Shown here: positions 41,243 to 51,707 of the stretch, piece by piece
How the letters are laid out: each line of letters starts with the position of its first letter
Numbering within the stretch: the stretch's first letter is position 1
Origin: Viridibacillus arenosi
Lineage (GTDB): Bacteria; Bacillota; Bacilli; Bacillales_A; Planococcaceae
Direction of reading: 5' to 3'
NCBI RefSeq assembly: GCF_001955655.1
Contig: NZ_MSPW01000012.1
Span: 1-64,000, forward strand
Length of the DNA stretch: 64,000 bases
Made by a program: the position numbers and the translations under genes
The notes under the pieces: model-generated
Told to the model about the DNA's origin: nothing
What the model saw: the letters and a program-made list of their open reading frames with translations, nothing else
Databases searched by the model: none

Positions 41243-41752
41243 CTAAATTTCTTGCCAACCATACGTAAGTATTGCTAATTGTTCACCACCAATTTGAATT
41301 GGATTTGAGTCGATAAATTTTGCACCCATCGCTTCATAAAAGCGACAAGATGAATTGTCTTCTAATACTTTCACAATTGATGATTTGTAATTGAGTTTTT
41401 TAAACTCTGCAAATAATTGTTTTAACATAGCTTTGCCTATTCCTTTTCCTTGCTCATGCTCAAATAAGTAGATAGCTGTAAGATCCGCATCATATGTTGG
41501 ATATTCACCTTCTTGTGTTTTAGAGCCACTTATAAAACCTACAATTTGTTCTTCTTCATTCACTGCAACAAGAATAAGATTCTGTTCGCTTTCAATATTA
41601 CGCTTCCATGATGCTTCTCTACTGCTATATGTTAGTTTGTCTAAGTAATCTTGCTTTACAATTCCTTTGTACGTTGTGCGCCAACTGTCTACATGTACTT
41701 TCGCTATACCTGCTATATCTTCGTTTGTTGCAGGACGGATAAAATACGTCAT
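41243..41752 (-). CDS. GNAT family N-acetyltransferase
   Basis: The product is 169 aa, the standard single-domain GNAT length. The N terminus FIRPATNEDIAGIAKVHVDS, the acetyl-CoA motif YLFEHEQGKGIGKAML and the final DNSSCRFYEAMGAKFID are canonical for the PhnO/RimI-like group. The substrate is unknown. It starts ten bases after the methyltransferase stop and is probably co-transcribed with it. Confidence 0.85.
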   Translation of the reverse strand: MTYFIRPATNEDIAGIAKVHVDSWRTTYKGIVKQDYLDKLTYSSREASWKRNIESEQNLILVAVNEEEQIVGFISGSKTQEGEYPTYDADLTAIYLFEHEQGKGIGKAMLKQLFAEFKKLNYKSSIVKVLEDNSSCRFYEAMGAKFIDSNPIQIGGEQLAILTYGWQEI

Positions 41753-41762
41753 AGTCTAGACC

Positions 41763-42518
41763 TCACTTTTCCCGTAGAATTACTGTATATATCATTGCTT
41801 CTTCAATTGGTACTTGCTGATGAAAAATCCAACTATCATAGTCCATTTTGCCACCTGGAATAATCTCTTCAATAGCTAATGAAGTATTTACTAACATTTT
41901 TTCGAAATCAGCTACTTCATAACAGCGCAACGATTGTTGCCTTTTTTCATCCGAGTTATCTGTCAACCACCAATTATCTAACATTCTATTAGTTTCTATA
42001 TCAAAATCATATTGTCGACAAACTGTCTGAGAAAGCTCCATAAATTGCCCTGCTGTTTTGGCCCAATACGCGGGTGCGTAAACATCTATGAATACTGTAC
42101 CATCAGGTTTTAGCCAATAATCAATATTGTGAAGTAATAATTGTTGATCCGCATCTGTCCCAACCCCAAAACCATCCCAATAACATATAGCATCGAATTT
42201 ATCAGCAAGCGAAATGGTATAAAAGCTGCCTTGATGAGCCTTAATTCTTCTCGTTACGTTATTCTCCTCGGCAAGCTCAAACATTTTACTAATGGCATGT
42301 GGAATGATTTCAACAGTTGAAACGTGATGTTCATGCATCGCTGCTGCTACTGCGAATTCTCCGTTGCCACTACCCAGCTCTAGAATGTTTAAATTTCTCT
42401 TTAAGCCTTTTTTCTCAACTAACTCGACTAGTTCTTGATGGTAAGCATCTACTTTTGCATCAAATATTTGAGTCATCCATTCGTATTGTTTGTCATAAAA
42501 TTGTTCATTCTTGTTCAT
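41763..42518 (-). CDS. class I SAM-dependent methyltransferase
   Basis: The product is 251 aa. The SAM-binding motif I LNILELGSGNGEFAVAAA is followed by VSTVEIIP (acidic residue for the ribose) and FDAICYWDGFGVG (motif IV area). Small-molecule methyltransferases have this layout. The substrate is not evident. ATG follows AAAGGAG. It is first in a two-gene unit with the acetyltransferase. Confidence 0.83.
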   Translation of the reverse strand: MNKNEQFYDKQYEWMTQIFDAKVDAYHQELVELVEKKGLKRNLNILELGSGNGEFAVAAAMHEHHVSTVEIIPHAISKMFELAEENNVTRRIKAHQGSFYTISLADKFDAICYWDGFGVGTDADQQLLLHNIDYWLKPDGTVFIDVYAPAYWAKTAGQFMELSQTVCRQYDFDIETNRMLDNWWLTDNSDEKRQQSLRCYEVADFEKMLVNTSLAIEEIIPGGKMDYDSWIFHQQVPIEEAMIYTVILREK

Positions 42519-42641
42519 TAAATAACACTCCTTTTTTAGTATCTGAAAGGTGTGTTAATGAATTAAATTCCTAATCCCCATGTGAAATCAGTCCTTCTTT
42601 TTTAATCCCTTTATTGTAACATATTGGAATTATAGTTACTA

Positions 42642-42681
42642 CAAAAAAAGATACTTACACCCTGTTACCGGGGTAAGTATC
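42642..42681 (-). terminator. terminator of the dynamin-like GTPase gene
   Basis: On the minus strand GATACTTAC pairs with GTAAGTATC around an inner CC/GG pair, followed by seven T. It lies directly after the stop at 42687. Confidence 0.88.
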
Positions 42682-42686
42682 CTTAC

Positions 42687-44561
42687 TTAATCGCTAATAC
42701 CGCTATAAATAGGCGGTTTTTCAATTTCTGATTTCATATCATCTATTGTCAATCGAAGTGGCAGTAAATGATATTTTTCATATAATCTTTTTTGCATTTT
42801 TGAGATTTCGTCATCTTGTTCATCGATATGTGTACTTGCAATTAACGTTTCATGTGATAATTTAATACTTTTAATCTTTACTAATGTTTCACTCAGTGAC
42901 AATTTTTCCTTTTTTGTCACAACGAGATCCTTTTGATCAATAAGCTGCTCCACAAATGTTTCGACAAAGTCTTTTGCCTCCAAAATATTATTAAATCCAT
43001 TCAGCTGTCTAATTGCGTTGATTAACTGTTGTTTCTTTTTCATTCGCTCAGTGCTAATCAGACTAACTCGATTAATAATTCGCTCTATTTGATCGTGAGC
43101 GATATCATTTAAATTCTTCAATACCGCTGGATATTCGTTAAATAATTGCATTTCTAACGCGAGAACTTTCTTGTATTGTTGCTCAAGTGTTGCTTGTAAA
43201 ACTTCCGAAGGTTCGTTTGATTTACTCTGCTTTATACTTTGTTGCTCGTTAACAAACATTGTTTTTAACAGGCCCTTCCCTGTTGAATGACGCTGTTTTC
43301 CATCGTTTCTATTAGACTCGTTTTTGTACGATTGAAGCATTGTACGGTATTCCCTTACAGCCTTCAAATAATCTTTTGAATACTCAACAAAGACCATGAC
43401 GTCATAGGTTTTAAAATGCTTATTATTCGATATTACTTGTAGCAATTGATACAACGTTTGCACATCTTTAAAAACCACGCTTGCCTTATGATATTCCTTT
43501 TCATATGTGATGAGCTTTTGATTTTCAATTTCTGTTCTTTCAGATGCTTTTTGTTTCCCTATTTGATACTGGATTAATAGATTATAAGCTGTTATATAAG
43601 GCTCTCTTTGTGGTATTAGTTCCATCTCAGTTTGGAACCTCTTAAGCCATTTAATAAAGCGTTCCATGATGAGGTATACACGGTCTGATTGGTTAGCATG
43701 GGAATTCTCAATTTCCTCTAATAACAATTCAAACTTACTTTGGTTCCACTTATCATCATCACCGGTTGCCACAGCTACCTCGGCATTTCTAACAGAGATC
43801 CCCATTATTTTACGGAAATAAGGCGATAGCAATTTATTTTGTTCAGCTATGAATTGTTCATAAGCTGTTTCATGAATATCAATTGCATTAATAATTGCTA
43901 ATGGTTTTACATTACGTTCATGAAATTTTCCGAGTAGCTTCAATTCACCTTGTGTTGGTTTTGAATTACAGTTAAAAATCCAATACAAATCATCCGCGCG
44001 GTTTAATATCGATTCCTTCACATACACTGACTCATCACCACTCGGCTCTAGCGGTGTTGTATCGATAAATGTAACTTTCTTTAGTAGTTCATTATTAACA
44101 TAGACTTCAATATAGTCCAAGTTTTCACGTAAGATTTCAGCACTAAAAGTGTCCGATGTTGTAAATAGTTCCACTTTATCAAGATCAAAACTAGCTACTT
44201 GTCCATCAAGAAAATAAGCCTTCACTTCTTCTGTTTGACCGTATCTAATAATGGTATTTATCGCTGTTGCTTTCGCCAATTTCGTTGATAGAACGGTTCT
44301 TTTAAGCAGTGCATTTACTAAACTTGTTTTCCCTGCGCCAGTCATGCCTATAAGTAAAATCATAGTCTGATTTTGAGCATCTTCAATAATTCGTGTCAGT
44401 ACTTTATTTGTACCTTTAACATATGTATTTGTTGAAAGAATCATATTCAAACTTTTTAGCTTAGTAACGAATTGTTGTAAAAACTCATTAGGTTCATTTT
44501 TGTTCCAACGAATAAGCGGTGTATCTTCTAGATGATGTATTTTTCTTAGGTCCTTATCCAT
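42687..44561 (-). CDS. dynamin-like large GTPase
   Basis: The product is 624 aa. The G1 loop is GMTGAGKTSL, a Thr-rich switch I (ATAINTIIRYG) follows, and VTFIDTTPLEPSG provides the DxxG-like switch II, with NAIDIH in the G4 position. From about residue 290 the protein is predominantly alpha-helical with long coiled-coil stretches rich in Lys, Glu and Gln. No membrane segment is clear. Bacterial dynamin-like proteins remodel or seal membranes under stress. G3 (DTTP) and G4 (NAID) are divergent, so nucleotide preference is uncertain. Monocistronic. Confidence 0.65.
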   Translation of the reverse strand: MDKDLRKIHHLEDTPLIRWNKNEPNEFLQQFVTKLKSLNMILSTNTYVKGTNKVLTRIIEDAQNQTMILLIGMTGAGKTSLVNALLKRTVLSTKLAKATAINTIIRYGQTEEVKAYFLDGQVASFDLDKVELFTTSDTFSAEILRENLDYIEVYVNNELLKKVTFIDTTPLEPSGDESVYVKESILNRADDLYWIFNCNSKPTQGELKLLGKFHERNVKPLAIINAIDIHETAYEQFIAEQNKLLSPYFRKIMGISVRNAEVAVATGDDDKWNQSKFELLLEEIENSHANQSDRVYLIMERFIKWLKRFQTEMELIPQREPYITAYNLLIQYQIGKQKASERTEIENQKLITYEKEYHKASVVFKDVQTLYQLLQVISNNKHFKTYDVMVFVEYSKDYLKAVREYRTMLQSYKNESNRNDGKQRHSTGKGLLKTMFVNEQQSIKQSKSNEPSEVLQATLEQQYKKVLALEMQLFNEYPAVLKNLNDIAHDQIERIINRVSLISTERMKKKQQLINAIRQLNGFNNILEAKDFVETFVEQLIDQKDLVVTKKEKLSLSETLVKIKSIKLSHETLIASTHIDEQDDEISKMQKRLYEKYHLLPLRLTIDDMKSEIEKPPIYSGISD

Positions 44562-44833
44562 ATTAACCAAACCCCATTTCTAATAGTTCTAATTATACAG
44601 TAAAACAATATTTTAATAATTAAAGAAAGTAAAACCAATGAAAAAATAGGGCAAAACATCGTCCACACACCGCTATAACCAAGACTATTGAACAAAGAAA
44701 TAAAACCTATAATAGTATATATTTTATTTAAATATTATTTTCAGATATATTTTTACCAAAAAACTCAAATCTCTTTAAATGATATATCAAATGAATAAGA
44801 TGATAGGTAATAATAACTATCACCTTTTTCAAT

Positions 44834-46654
44834 TTAAGATGATATTGGTAGAATATCTAATTTCCTTTGTAATTCAGAATAAAATCCTTGTTGCTCTATG
44901 AGTTCTTTATGATTGCCACGCTCTATTATTTCTCCGTCTCTAATAACAAGTATTTTATCGGCATTTTCTATCGTTTTTAAACGGTGTGCTATGACAAAAC
45001 TCGTTCGACCAGTCATTAAATGTTTCAGGCCTTTTTGAATCTGCACCTCCGTACGTGTATCTACACTAGAAGTGGCCTCATCAAGAATAAGAATATCCGC
45101 ATCTTCTAAAATGGCTCTTGCAATTGCCAGCAGTTGGCGCTGTCCTTGACTTAAATTCACTCCACCTGACTTAATCTCCGTTTGATATTGATCTGGTAAA
45201 TATTTTATAAACGAATGAGCATATGCCACCTTCGCAGCTTGAATGACTTCATCGTCTGATGCATCAAGTCGACCATAGCGGATATTATCCATAATTGTTC
45301 CAGAAAACAAATACGTATCTTGCAATACAACGCCAACCTTTTCACGGACATTGGCTATTTTATAAGAACGAATATCTTCGTTATCTAGTAATATTTCACC
45401 TTGATCAATATCATAAAATCTTGTTAGTAAATTAATAATCGTTGTCTTCCCTGACCCTGTAGGACCCACAAGCGCAATTGTTTCACCTGCTTTTGCTTGA
45501 AATGAAATATTCTTTAAGACTGGTTTACCTGTATCATACGAAAAAGTAACATCGCGGAATGAAACATCCCCTTTAAGCTGTTCCTTTACAATTGCATTTT
45601 GTCCATCAGTTCGTTCTGGTTTTTCATCCATTATCTCAAACACACGCTCTGCTCCTGCAATGGCAGATTGAAAAGTATTCAACAAATTAGATAGCTGATT
45701 AATTGGTCGGAAAAATTGACGTGTATACGTTACAAATGCCGCAATGACGCCGATTGATGTATGACCACTTACCGCCATCAGTGCCCCTGTCCCAATCACT
45801 AACCCTAAACCAAGATTGTTCATAAAGTTATTAATGGGGCCAAGAAAGCCCGAAGTAATTTCAGCTTTCATAGCGGATGTTCTCAAACTTTCATTGACCT
45901 TTGCAAAATGTGTAGTCGTCATTTTTTCTTGACCAAACAGAGTAATTACTTCAGAGCCAGTTATAGTCTCTTCTATATACCCGTTTAATGCCCCTAAATC
46001 ACGCTGTCTTTCAGAATAGTTCACACTACTCTTTTTAATAATTTGTTTCGATACAAATACAATTAGCGGAATAATGGTTAAAGTGACAATCGCTAACTGC
46101 CAGCTTAGTATGAACATTGCAATGCTCGTGCCAATCAACGTTAGTATTGATGAAACAATTTGAACGACACTTTGGCTCAACGCAACATTTAAGTTATCAA
46201 TATCATTTGTTACACGACTCATTAAATCCCCTTGTGACCTTTTGTCAAAGAAACGTAGTGAAAGTGAATGCAACTTTTCAAATAGATCTAATCTTAACTT
46301 TTGAATCGTTTTTAACGCTGCATTGATCATGACATATGTTTGAAGCCAAGTGAAAATTGACGTTAATACATATACACCCGCCAAAATAAATAACATTTTG
46401 GTCGTGCCACTTAAATCTTTTGTAATAATATAATCATCTACGATTACACCAATTAGAAGCGGTCCCGCTAAACTTAAAACCGTTGTTAATATAACGAGGA
46501 AAATGGCTCCTATGAGTTGCAATCTTTGCTGTTTTACATAATCCCAAATTCGCTTTAACGTTTGTTTTTGGTTTTTCGGTTTCACAACAGGCCCACGAAA
46601 ATGTGGTCCACGTTCTAATCCATTACGGGGTTGATTAGTCTGTTCTTTATTCAC
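44834..46654 (-). CDS. ABC exporter half-transporter, catalytic partner (YfiC-like)
   Basis: The product is 606 aa. Six membrane segments lie at about 40-330, after a polar N-terminal extension. The nucleotide-binding domain has GPTGSGKTT, Q-loop VLQDTYLFSG, signature NLSQGQRQL, Walker B LILDEATSSVD with the catalytic Glu, and IAHRL with the switch His. It is the competent partner of a heterodimer with the preceding gene product. Together they resemble Bacillus subtilis YfiB/YfiC and other multidrug exporters. GTG start after GGAGGGG, overlapping the end of the partner gene by eight bases. Confidence 0.88.
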   Translation of the reverse strand: MNKEQTNQPRNGLERGPHFRGPVVKPKNQKQTLKRIWDYVKQQRLQLIGAIFLVILTTVLSLAGPLLIGVIVDDYIITKDLSGTTKMLFILAGVYVLTSIFTWLQTYVMINAALKTIQKLRLDLFEKLHSLSLRFFDKRSQGDLMSRVTNDIDNLNVALSQSVVQIVSSILTLIGTSIAMFILSWQLAIVTLTIIPLIVFVSKQIIKKSSVNYSERQRDLGALNGYIEETITGSEVITLFGQEKMTTTHFAKVNESLRTSAMKAEITSGFLGPINNFMNNLGLGLVIGTGALMAVSGHTSIGVIAAFVTYTRQFFRPINQLSNLLNTFQSAIAGAERVFEIMDEKPERTDGQNAIVKEQLKGDVSFRDVTFSYDTGKPVLKNISFQAKAGETIALVGPTGSGKTTIINLLTRFYDIDQGEILLDNEDIRSYKIANVREKVGVVLQDTYLFSGTIMDNIRYGRLDASDDEVIQAAKVAYAHSFIKYLPDQYQTEIKSGGVNLSQGQRQLLAIARAILEDADILILDEATSSVDTRTEVQIQKGLKHLMTGRTSFVIAHRLKTIENADKILVIRDGEIIERGNHKELIEQQGFYSELQRKLDILPISS

Positions 46655-48389
46655 TTAATACCCCTCCTTTTTCCACTTGGGTATCATAGATTTCTTGATA
46701 GACTTTATTATTTTCAAGCAATTCTTCATGAGTTCCCATACCAACAATTGCTCCGTCTTCCATTACTAAAATTTTATTGGCATTGATAATGGAGGATATT
46801 TTGGAAGCTACGATAAAGGTTGTCGTGTTTTGATAATCTGTTGCAATTGCCTGTTGTATATTCTTTTCTGAAATACTATCTACTGCAGAAGTAGTATCAT
46901 CTAGGATAAGGATGGATGGCTTTCTGATAAAAGCTCTTGCTAAAGCTAGACGCTGTCTTTGTCCACCTGATAAGTTTGTTGCACCTTGTGTTAAATTGTG
47001 CTGTAAATCATCTTTTAATTTCTCAACAAATTCCGTAGCACTAGCAGCATCAAGTGCTTTATACATATCTTTTTCTAAACTTTTTTGATTTCCATATTGT
47101 AAATTTTCTTTTATTGACCCCGAAAACAGCGTTGCCTTTTGTGGTGTAAATCCGATGTTTTCTCTAAGCATTTCTAAATCATAATGCTTAAGCGGTATAT
47201 CATCTATGAAGATTTGTCCTTGATCCACATCAAAAAGTCTAGGAATCATTTTAACAAGCGTTGACTTCCCGCTGCCCGTTGTTCCAATAATGCCTATGAA
47301 ATCTCCTGGATGCGCAGTAAATGAAATGTTTTTCAACACTTGCTCGCCATTTTTACTATAGCTAAAGCTGACATTTCGAAAAGTAACAGCACCTCTTACT
47401 TCTTCTAGTTGGATAGGTTTTTCTGTATTTTGAATGTCAATTGATGTTGCAAGTATTTTATGCACTCGATTTGCAGAGGGAAAAGCGCGGGCAATTTGCA
47501 TTAACACCATACTACTAGAAATTAGACCATTCATAATAATCGTTAAATAATTTATAAATGCTAAAATAACACCTACTTGCAGCGTGCCATTATCCACCTT
47601 AATTGCTCCAAACCAAAGTGCAGCAATAATCCCCATATTAATGACAAACATTGTTAAAGGCATCAAAACCGCTACGACTTGGTCCGCAGTAATTGTTCGT
47701 TTTGTTAATTGATTATTAACATCCGTAAACTGTTCAATTTGATGGCGTTTTCGATTAAATGCTTTAATCACGCGAATTCCAGCTAAATTTTCCTGCAATT
47801 TTGTATTCACTGCATCTATCGCTAGCTGTACTTTACCAAACATAGTACCTGATAATTTCGTGAAAAAGTAGATACAGATGATCAAGACTGGAACTACTAT
47901 GAGTAGTACTGGAAATAGCTGTCTAGCAGTCATAAATACTATGACAATACTCCCGACAAATAATAAAGGACCACGTACAAAAATTTTTAAAGTCATCATT
48001 AACGCACGTTGTAAAGCCTCTACATCGCTCGTCATTATTGTAATGAGCTTACCGGTTCCAAACTCGTCTCTATTACTACTCGAAAAATAAGAAATTGTAT
48101 CAAATAAATCCTTCCGAATATCCGTTGCAAAATGGACAGCCGTCTTAGCACTAAAGATGGAACACCCTACTCCACCAATAAGTCCGACTAATGCACTGAC
48201 AATCATTAGAATGCCCATTTTCACTACATATGTATGATCCTGATTAGCAATACCTGTATCAATAATATGTTGCATAATAGTTGGTTGGATTAAGTCCATC
48301 GTTACTTCGACTACCATCAATAACGGCCCTAAAATGGCCAACCATTTATACGGTTTTAAAAACTGTAGAATTCTTTTAACAGCTTGCAT
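46647..48389 (-). CDS. ABC exporter half-transporter, degenerate-site partner (YfiB-like)
   Basis: The product is 580 aa. Six membrane segments are followed by a nucleotide-binding domain with GTTGSGKST and NLSGGQRQR. Walker B ends LILDDTTSAVD, where Asp replaces the catalytic Glu, and the switch region reads VASKISSI with no His. Heterodimeric exporters have exactly this asymmetry: one consensus and one degenerate ATP site. It probably exports drugs or lipids. It is first in the two-gene operon. There is no attenuator with leader peptide visible upstream. Confidence 0.88.
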   Translation of the reverse strand: MQAVKRILQFLKPYKWLAILGPLLMVVEVTMDLIQPTIMQHIIDTGIANQDHTYVVKMGILMIVSALVGLIGGVGCSIFSAKTAVHFATDIRKDLFDTISYFSSSNRDEFGTGKLITIMTSDVEALQRALMMTLKIFVRGPLLFVGSIVIVFMTARQLFPVLLIVVPVLIICIYFFTKLSGTMFGKVQLAIDAVNTKLQENLAGIRVIKAFNRKRHQIEQFTDVNNQLTKRTITADQVVAVLMPLTMFVINMGIIAALWFGAIKVDNGTLQVGVILAFINYLTIIMNGLISSSMVLMQIARAFPSANRVHKILATSIDIQNTEKPIQLEEVRGAVTFRNVSFSYSKNGEQVLKNISFTAHPGDFIGIIGTTGSGKSTLVKMIPRLFDVDQGQIFIDDIPLKHYDLEMLRENIGFTPQKATLFSGSIKENLQYGNQKSLEKDMYKALDAASATEFVEKLKDDLQHNLTQGATNLSGGQRQRLALARAFIRKPSILILDDTTSAVDSISEKNIQQAIATDYQNTTTFIVASKISSIINANKILVMEDGAIVGMGTHEELLENNKVYQEIYDTQVEKGGVLSE

Positions 48390-48478
48390 CGTCTTCCTCC
48401 AATTTTGTAAATTAGATAATTATAACATAGTATTTAATGCAAACTCATTCAACCGCTGATTTTTTATTCGAAATATAC

Positions 48479-48507
48479 TTGCTTTTCCATTAATAGTGTT
48501 TTATACT
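48479..48507 (+). promoter_or_regulatory. promoter of the metG T-box leader
   Basis: TTGCTT, 17 bases, TATACT, followed by the T-box leader. Confidence 0.7.
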
Positions 48508-48529
48508 TCTTTTCAACATATAGAAACAC

Positions 48530-48807
48530 GCGTTGATGAGGAAAAGTAAAATAACTTAAGTTGTCAAGAGAGCTTCTGTCGGTGGAAATGAAGTGAACTT
48601 AACTATTTGAAAATGACCTCTGAGCTTCGTACCGAACGATTTTTTTAGTAGGCTACGACGAGAAAGGCACTCGTTATAACAGCAACAGTATCCCTAATTG
48701 GCGTACTGATGAAGGCAAATGGTGTAAGCTATTTGCAAACGAAGGTGGTAACACGGGTATATAATCTCGTCCTGATCAATTTAATTTGATTGGGGCGAGT
48801 TTTTTTA
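48530..48807 (+). promoter_or_regulatory. T-box riboswitch, methionine specifier
   Basis: Stem I begins around 48530 with GGAAAAGTAAAAT (AGTA at 48545). It contains AGAGAGCTTCTGTCGGTGGAA in the distal part and the specifier strand TTGAAA-ATG-ACC (ATG at 48613-48615). The T-box motif is GAAGGTGGTAACACGGG (48741-48757), slightly off the usual GGTACCGCG. The terminator CTCGTCC...GGGGCGAG with seven T ends at 48807. Uncharged tRNA-Met should allow transcription of the synthetase gene. Confidence 0.92.
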
Positions 48808-48829
48808 TTTTAGGAGGGATTTTTTTAAA

Positions 48830-50473
48830 ATGAGTATTGTTATTGGCGGAGCTTGGCCTTATGCAAACGGATCATTACATTTGGGACATATTGCTGCATT
48901 ATTACCAGGAGATATTTCAGCTAGATATTATCGATTAAAGAAAGAGAGCGTTCTTTATGTATCAGGTAGCGACTGTAACGGTACGCCTATTTCTATCAGA
49001 GCAAATCAAGAAGGTGTTACTGTAAAGGAAATTGCAGATCGATATCATGAAGAATTTACAGCCTGTTTTAAAAAGCTGGGTTTTACTTACGATTTATATA
49101 CGCGTACAGATGCTGAACACCACCATCAAAGCGTTAAGAATATCTTCTTGAAGCTACTAGATAATGGCTTTTTATATAAAAAAACAATTGAACAAACGTA
49201 TTGTGAACATGACAAACAGTTTTTGCCGGACCGTTTTGTCGAAGGAATCTGTCCAGTATGCGGTAGCAAGGCACGAGGGGATCAATGTGATTATTGCTCA
49301 ACAATATTAGATCCACTGGATTTAATTGATCGAAGATGTAAAATTTGTGGCAATCAACCCATCGTGAAAGAAACGGAGCATTTTTACTTTGCATTCAGTA
49401 AGATGCAAAATTCTTTAGAACAATATGTGCAAAATGCAAAGGAACAAAAAGCATGGCGCCAAAATGCAATCGACTTATCCGAACGATACTTAGCAGAGGG
49501 CGTACCCGATAGAGCCGTTACGAGAGATTTACCAAACGGAATTGATGTACCAATAGACGGTTTTGACGGAAAGAAAATATATGTTTGGATTGAAGCTGTA
49601 TCAGGGTATTACACCGCTACTTTAGAATGGGCAAAACAACATCAGAAAAACGTTCAAGATTTCTGGAGTAACGACACAATTTCTTATTACATTCACGGGA
49701 AAGATAATATCCCTTTTCATACAATCATTTGGCCAGCTATTTTAATGGGATTAAATAGCCCTGCCCTCCCTACACATATTGTTTCAAATGAATACTTAAC
49801 ACTTGAGAAACGGAAACTCTCTACTAGTTTAAACTGGGCAGTATGGGTACCCTATATTATTGAAAAATACGATGTAGATACAATTCGATATTTCTTGACG
49901 ATCAATGCACCAGAAAATCGCGACACAGATTTTTCTTGGCGCGAATTTATTTATAGTCATAATAGCGAGCTTCTAGGTGCATACGGAAATTTCGTTAACA
50001 GGACATTAAAATTTATCGAAAAATCATTCAATAAACAAATTCCTAAAGGCATACTGAATGCTTCAATTAAACTTCAAACGCAAAAACTCTATGATGAAGT
50101 AGCTATCGCGATTGAACAAGGGCATTTCAAAGCACCACTTGAAGAAATTTTCTCTTACATCCGATCGGCTAATAAATACTTTGACGAACAACAACCCTGG
50201 TTACAAGTAAAAGATGATGAAGTTGGTTGTGCAAATACACTTGCTACATGCATCTACATCATTGCGAATTTATCACAATTACTAGAACCCTTTATTCCGT
50301 TCTCAACAAAGAAAATACGCGACATGCTTGGAATTACTGATATCTCATGGCATGAATTAGTAGAATTACCGACATTCATTCAATATGTAGAGCCCTTGTT
50401 TGAGCGTTTGGACATTGCACTAATTGATGAAGAATATCAATATCTCATCAGTCAAAGTAACATTAATAAATAA
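48830..50473 (+). CDS. metG: methionyl-tRNA synthetase, accessory type
   Basis: The product is 547 aa. The HIGH motif reads [14 protein letters not shown]. The zinc knuckle has two pairs ([16 protein letters not shown], then CKIC). The KMSKS position reads KRKLSTSLN. There is no C-terminal EMAP-like tRNA-binding domain, which explains the short length compared with about 650 aa for the standard Bacillus enzyme. This matches the second methionyl-tRNA synthetase found in some Gram-positive bacteria such as the Bacillus cereus group, a type reported to resist certain synthetase inhibitors. It is controlled by the Met T-box upstream. Confidence 0.9.
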   Translation: MSIVIGGAWPYANGSLHLGHIAALLPGDISARYYRLKKESVLYVSGSDCNGTPISIRANQEGVTVKEIADRYHEEFTACFKKLGFTYDLYTRTDAEHHHQSVKNIFLKLLDNGFLYKKTIEQTYCEHDKQFLPDRFVEGICPVCGSKARGDQCDYCSTILDPLDLIDRRCKICGNQPIVKETEHFYFAFSKMQNSLEQYVQNAKEQKAWRQNAIDLSERYLAEGVPDRAVTRDLPNGIDVPIDGFDGKKIYVWIEAVSGYYTATLEWAKQHQKNVQDFWSNDTISYYIHGKDNIPFHTIIWPAILMGLNSPALPTHIVSNEYLTLEKRKLSTSLNWAVWVPYIIEKYDVDTIRYFLTINAPENRDTDFSWREFIYSHNSELLGAYGNFVNRTLKFIEKSFNKQIPKGILNASIKLQTQKLYDEVAIAIEQGHFKAPLEEIFSYIRSANKYFDEQQPWLQVKDDEVGCANTLATCIYIIANLSQLLEPFIPFSTKKIRDMLGITDISWHELVELPTFIQYVEPLFERLDIALIDEEYQYLISQSNINK

Positions 50474-50475
50474 AC

Positions 50476-50521
50476 AAAAAAGCTTTCTGCAAATGACTGA
50501 TCCATTCGCCGAAAGCTTTTC
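50476..50521. terminator. bidirectional terminator after metG
   Basis: AAAAAGCTTTC / GAAAGCTTTT with a loop of about 24 bases, between convergent metG and the EndoQ-like gene. Confidence 0.7.
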
Positions 50522-50534
50522 ACACTGAAAACTA

Positions 50535-51707
50535 TTAAGACTCTTCTTTTTGTACCTTGCCATACTTACCTCCACCACCAACTTCTATTAATAACTCACC
50601 TTTTCGGGATTGATCAATATAACGAACTAATTTTTCTGGTACTACTGCCGTTAACTCTTGATAAGTTGCTTTATGCAAAATATTCATTTCTGTCCCAACT
50701 GCAAGAAGTAAACGATCTAGTGATTTTGGTCCGAGTCCTGGTATGAAATCTAGTGGAATTTGATGAATATATGGCGGTCTAGGTCGCTTACTCTCTTCAC
50801 TTTCAGATAGCTCCTTAACTCTAGTGGCAACACCTTTAATGATATTATGTTTGTGACATACAGGGCATTCAGATAAACCCTCATCTACTTTTGCAGAACA
50901 GCCACCACAAACCGTTTGATGGTATTTTCCAAGCAAAGGGTTTAAACCATAATTAGCGACAATAGCTCGCCCGTCTTTTTCTTGAAGGGCTTTTTGTAAT
51001 TCAGTAAAGCTTGCATGATCAAGTCTCATTTTTTGATATTCTCTTGCAATTTTACCGACAGAATGGGCGTCTGAATTCGTTAAAAAGGTATATTGCTCTA
51101 ACTCTTTTATACCTCTCACCATATACGTATCTGAGCTTAAACCAAGCTCAATTCCGTCTATCATAGATGGATCAAACACCTCACTTAAACTAAATAATAC
51201 ACCTTTACCGTATAGGCTTTTAAAAGGAGTAAACACATGAGCAGGAATAAATAAACCTCCAAGTGAACGCACTTTCTTTTGAAGTGTAATACCATCACAA
51301 TAAACACGTTGAGAACTTAAATTGATATTCTTCACATAGCCACTCATCCACATCGAAAAAATTTTCATGATTTCAATAGTTGGAAAATAAGCAAGGACAT
51401 GAATTGGTCCGTGGCAGTGCTCATCGTATATTTCAATTTCTGAACCAAGTATCAAGGTAGAGTTTCCGAACAATAACCCTCCATCAGCAATTTCCACCAT
51501 CTCTCCATCTTGTATCATCTCTTCAATTTCTTCAATGACCTCTGGCGAATGACAATCTATAATACCTATTAGATCAATACCCTTTCGTTCACTCGCCGCT
51601 TCTAAAATACGTCTTAAAGTTAACCTTTTGCTTCCTGTAATTTTTACAGGTCTACCACTTTTGGTACGACCAATATGAATATGTAAATCTGCGTAAAATT
51701 CCTTCAC
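50535..51707 (-). CDS. endonuclease Q-like PHP-domain nuclease
   Basis: The product is 390 aa. The PHP domain opens with YADLHIHIGRT (metal-binding His pair) and continues with GIIDCHSPE, GSEIEIYDEHCHGPIH, IPAHVFTPF and LTNSDAHS. A zinc finger (CGGCSAKVDEGLSECPVC) and a helix-hairpin-helix region (PGLGPKSLDRLLL) follow. This is the layout of EndoQ, which cuts 5' of deaminated bases such as uracil and hypoxanthine in DNA. GTG start after AAGGTG. Monocistronic. Confidence 0.9.
   Translation of the reverse strand: MKEFYADLHIHIGRTKSGRPVKITGSKRLTLRRILEAASERKGIDLIGIIDCHSPEVIEEIEEMIQDGEMVEIADGGLLFGNSTLILGSEIEIYDEHCHGPIHVLAYFPTIEIMKIFSMWMSGYVKNINLSSQRVYCDGITLQKKVRSLGGLFIPAHVFTPFKSLYGKGVLFSLSEVFDPSMIDGIELGLSSDTYMVRGIKELEQYTFLTNSDAHSVGKIAREYQKMRLDHASFTELQKALQEKDGRAIVANYGLNPLLGKYHQTVCGGCSAKVDEGLSECPVCHKHNIIKGVATRVKELSESEESKRPRPPYIHQIPLDFIPGLGPKSLDRLLLAVGTEMNILHKATYQELTAVVPEKLVRYIDQSRKGELLIEVGGGGKYGKVQKEES

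Noticed and set aside
44760-44833. Hairpin GATAG...CTATC downstream of the ABC exporter as its terminator
   Set aside because: The stem is only five pairs and no T run follows it on the minus strand.
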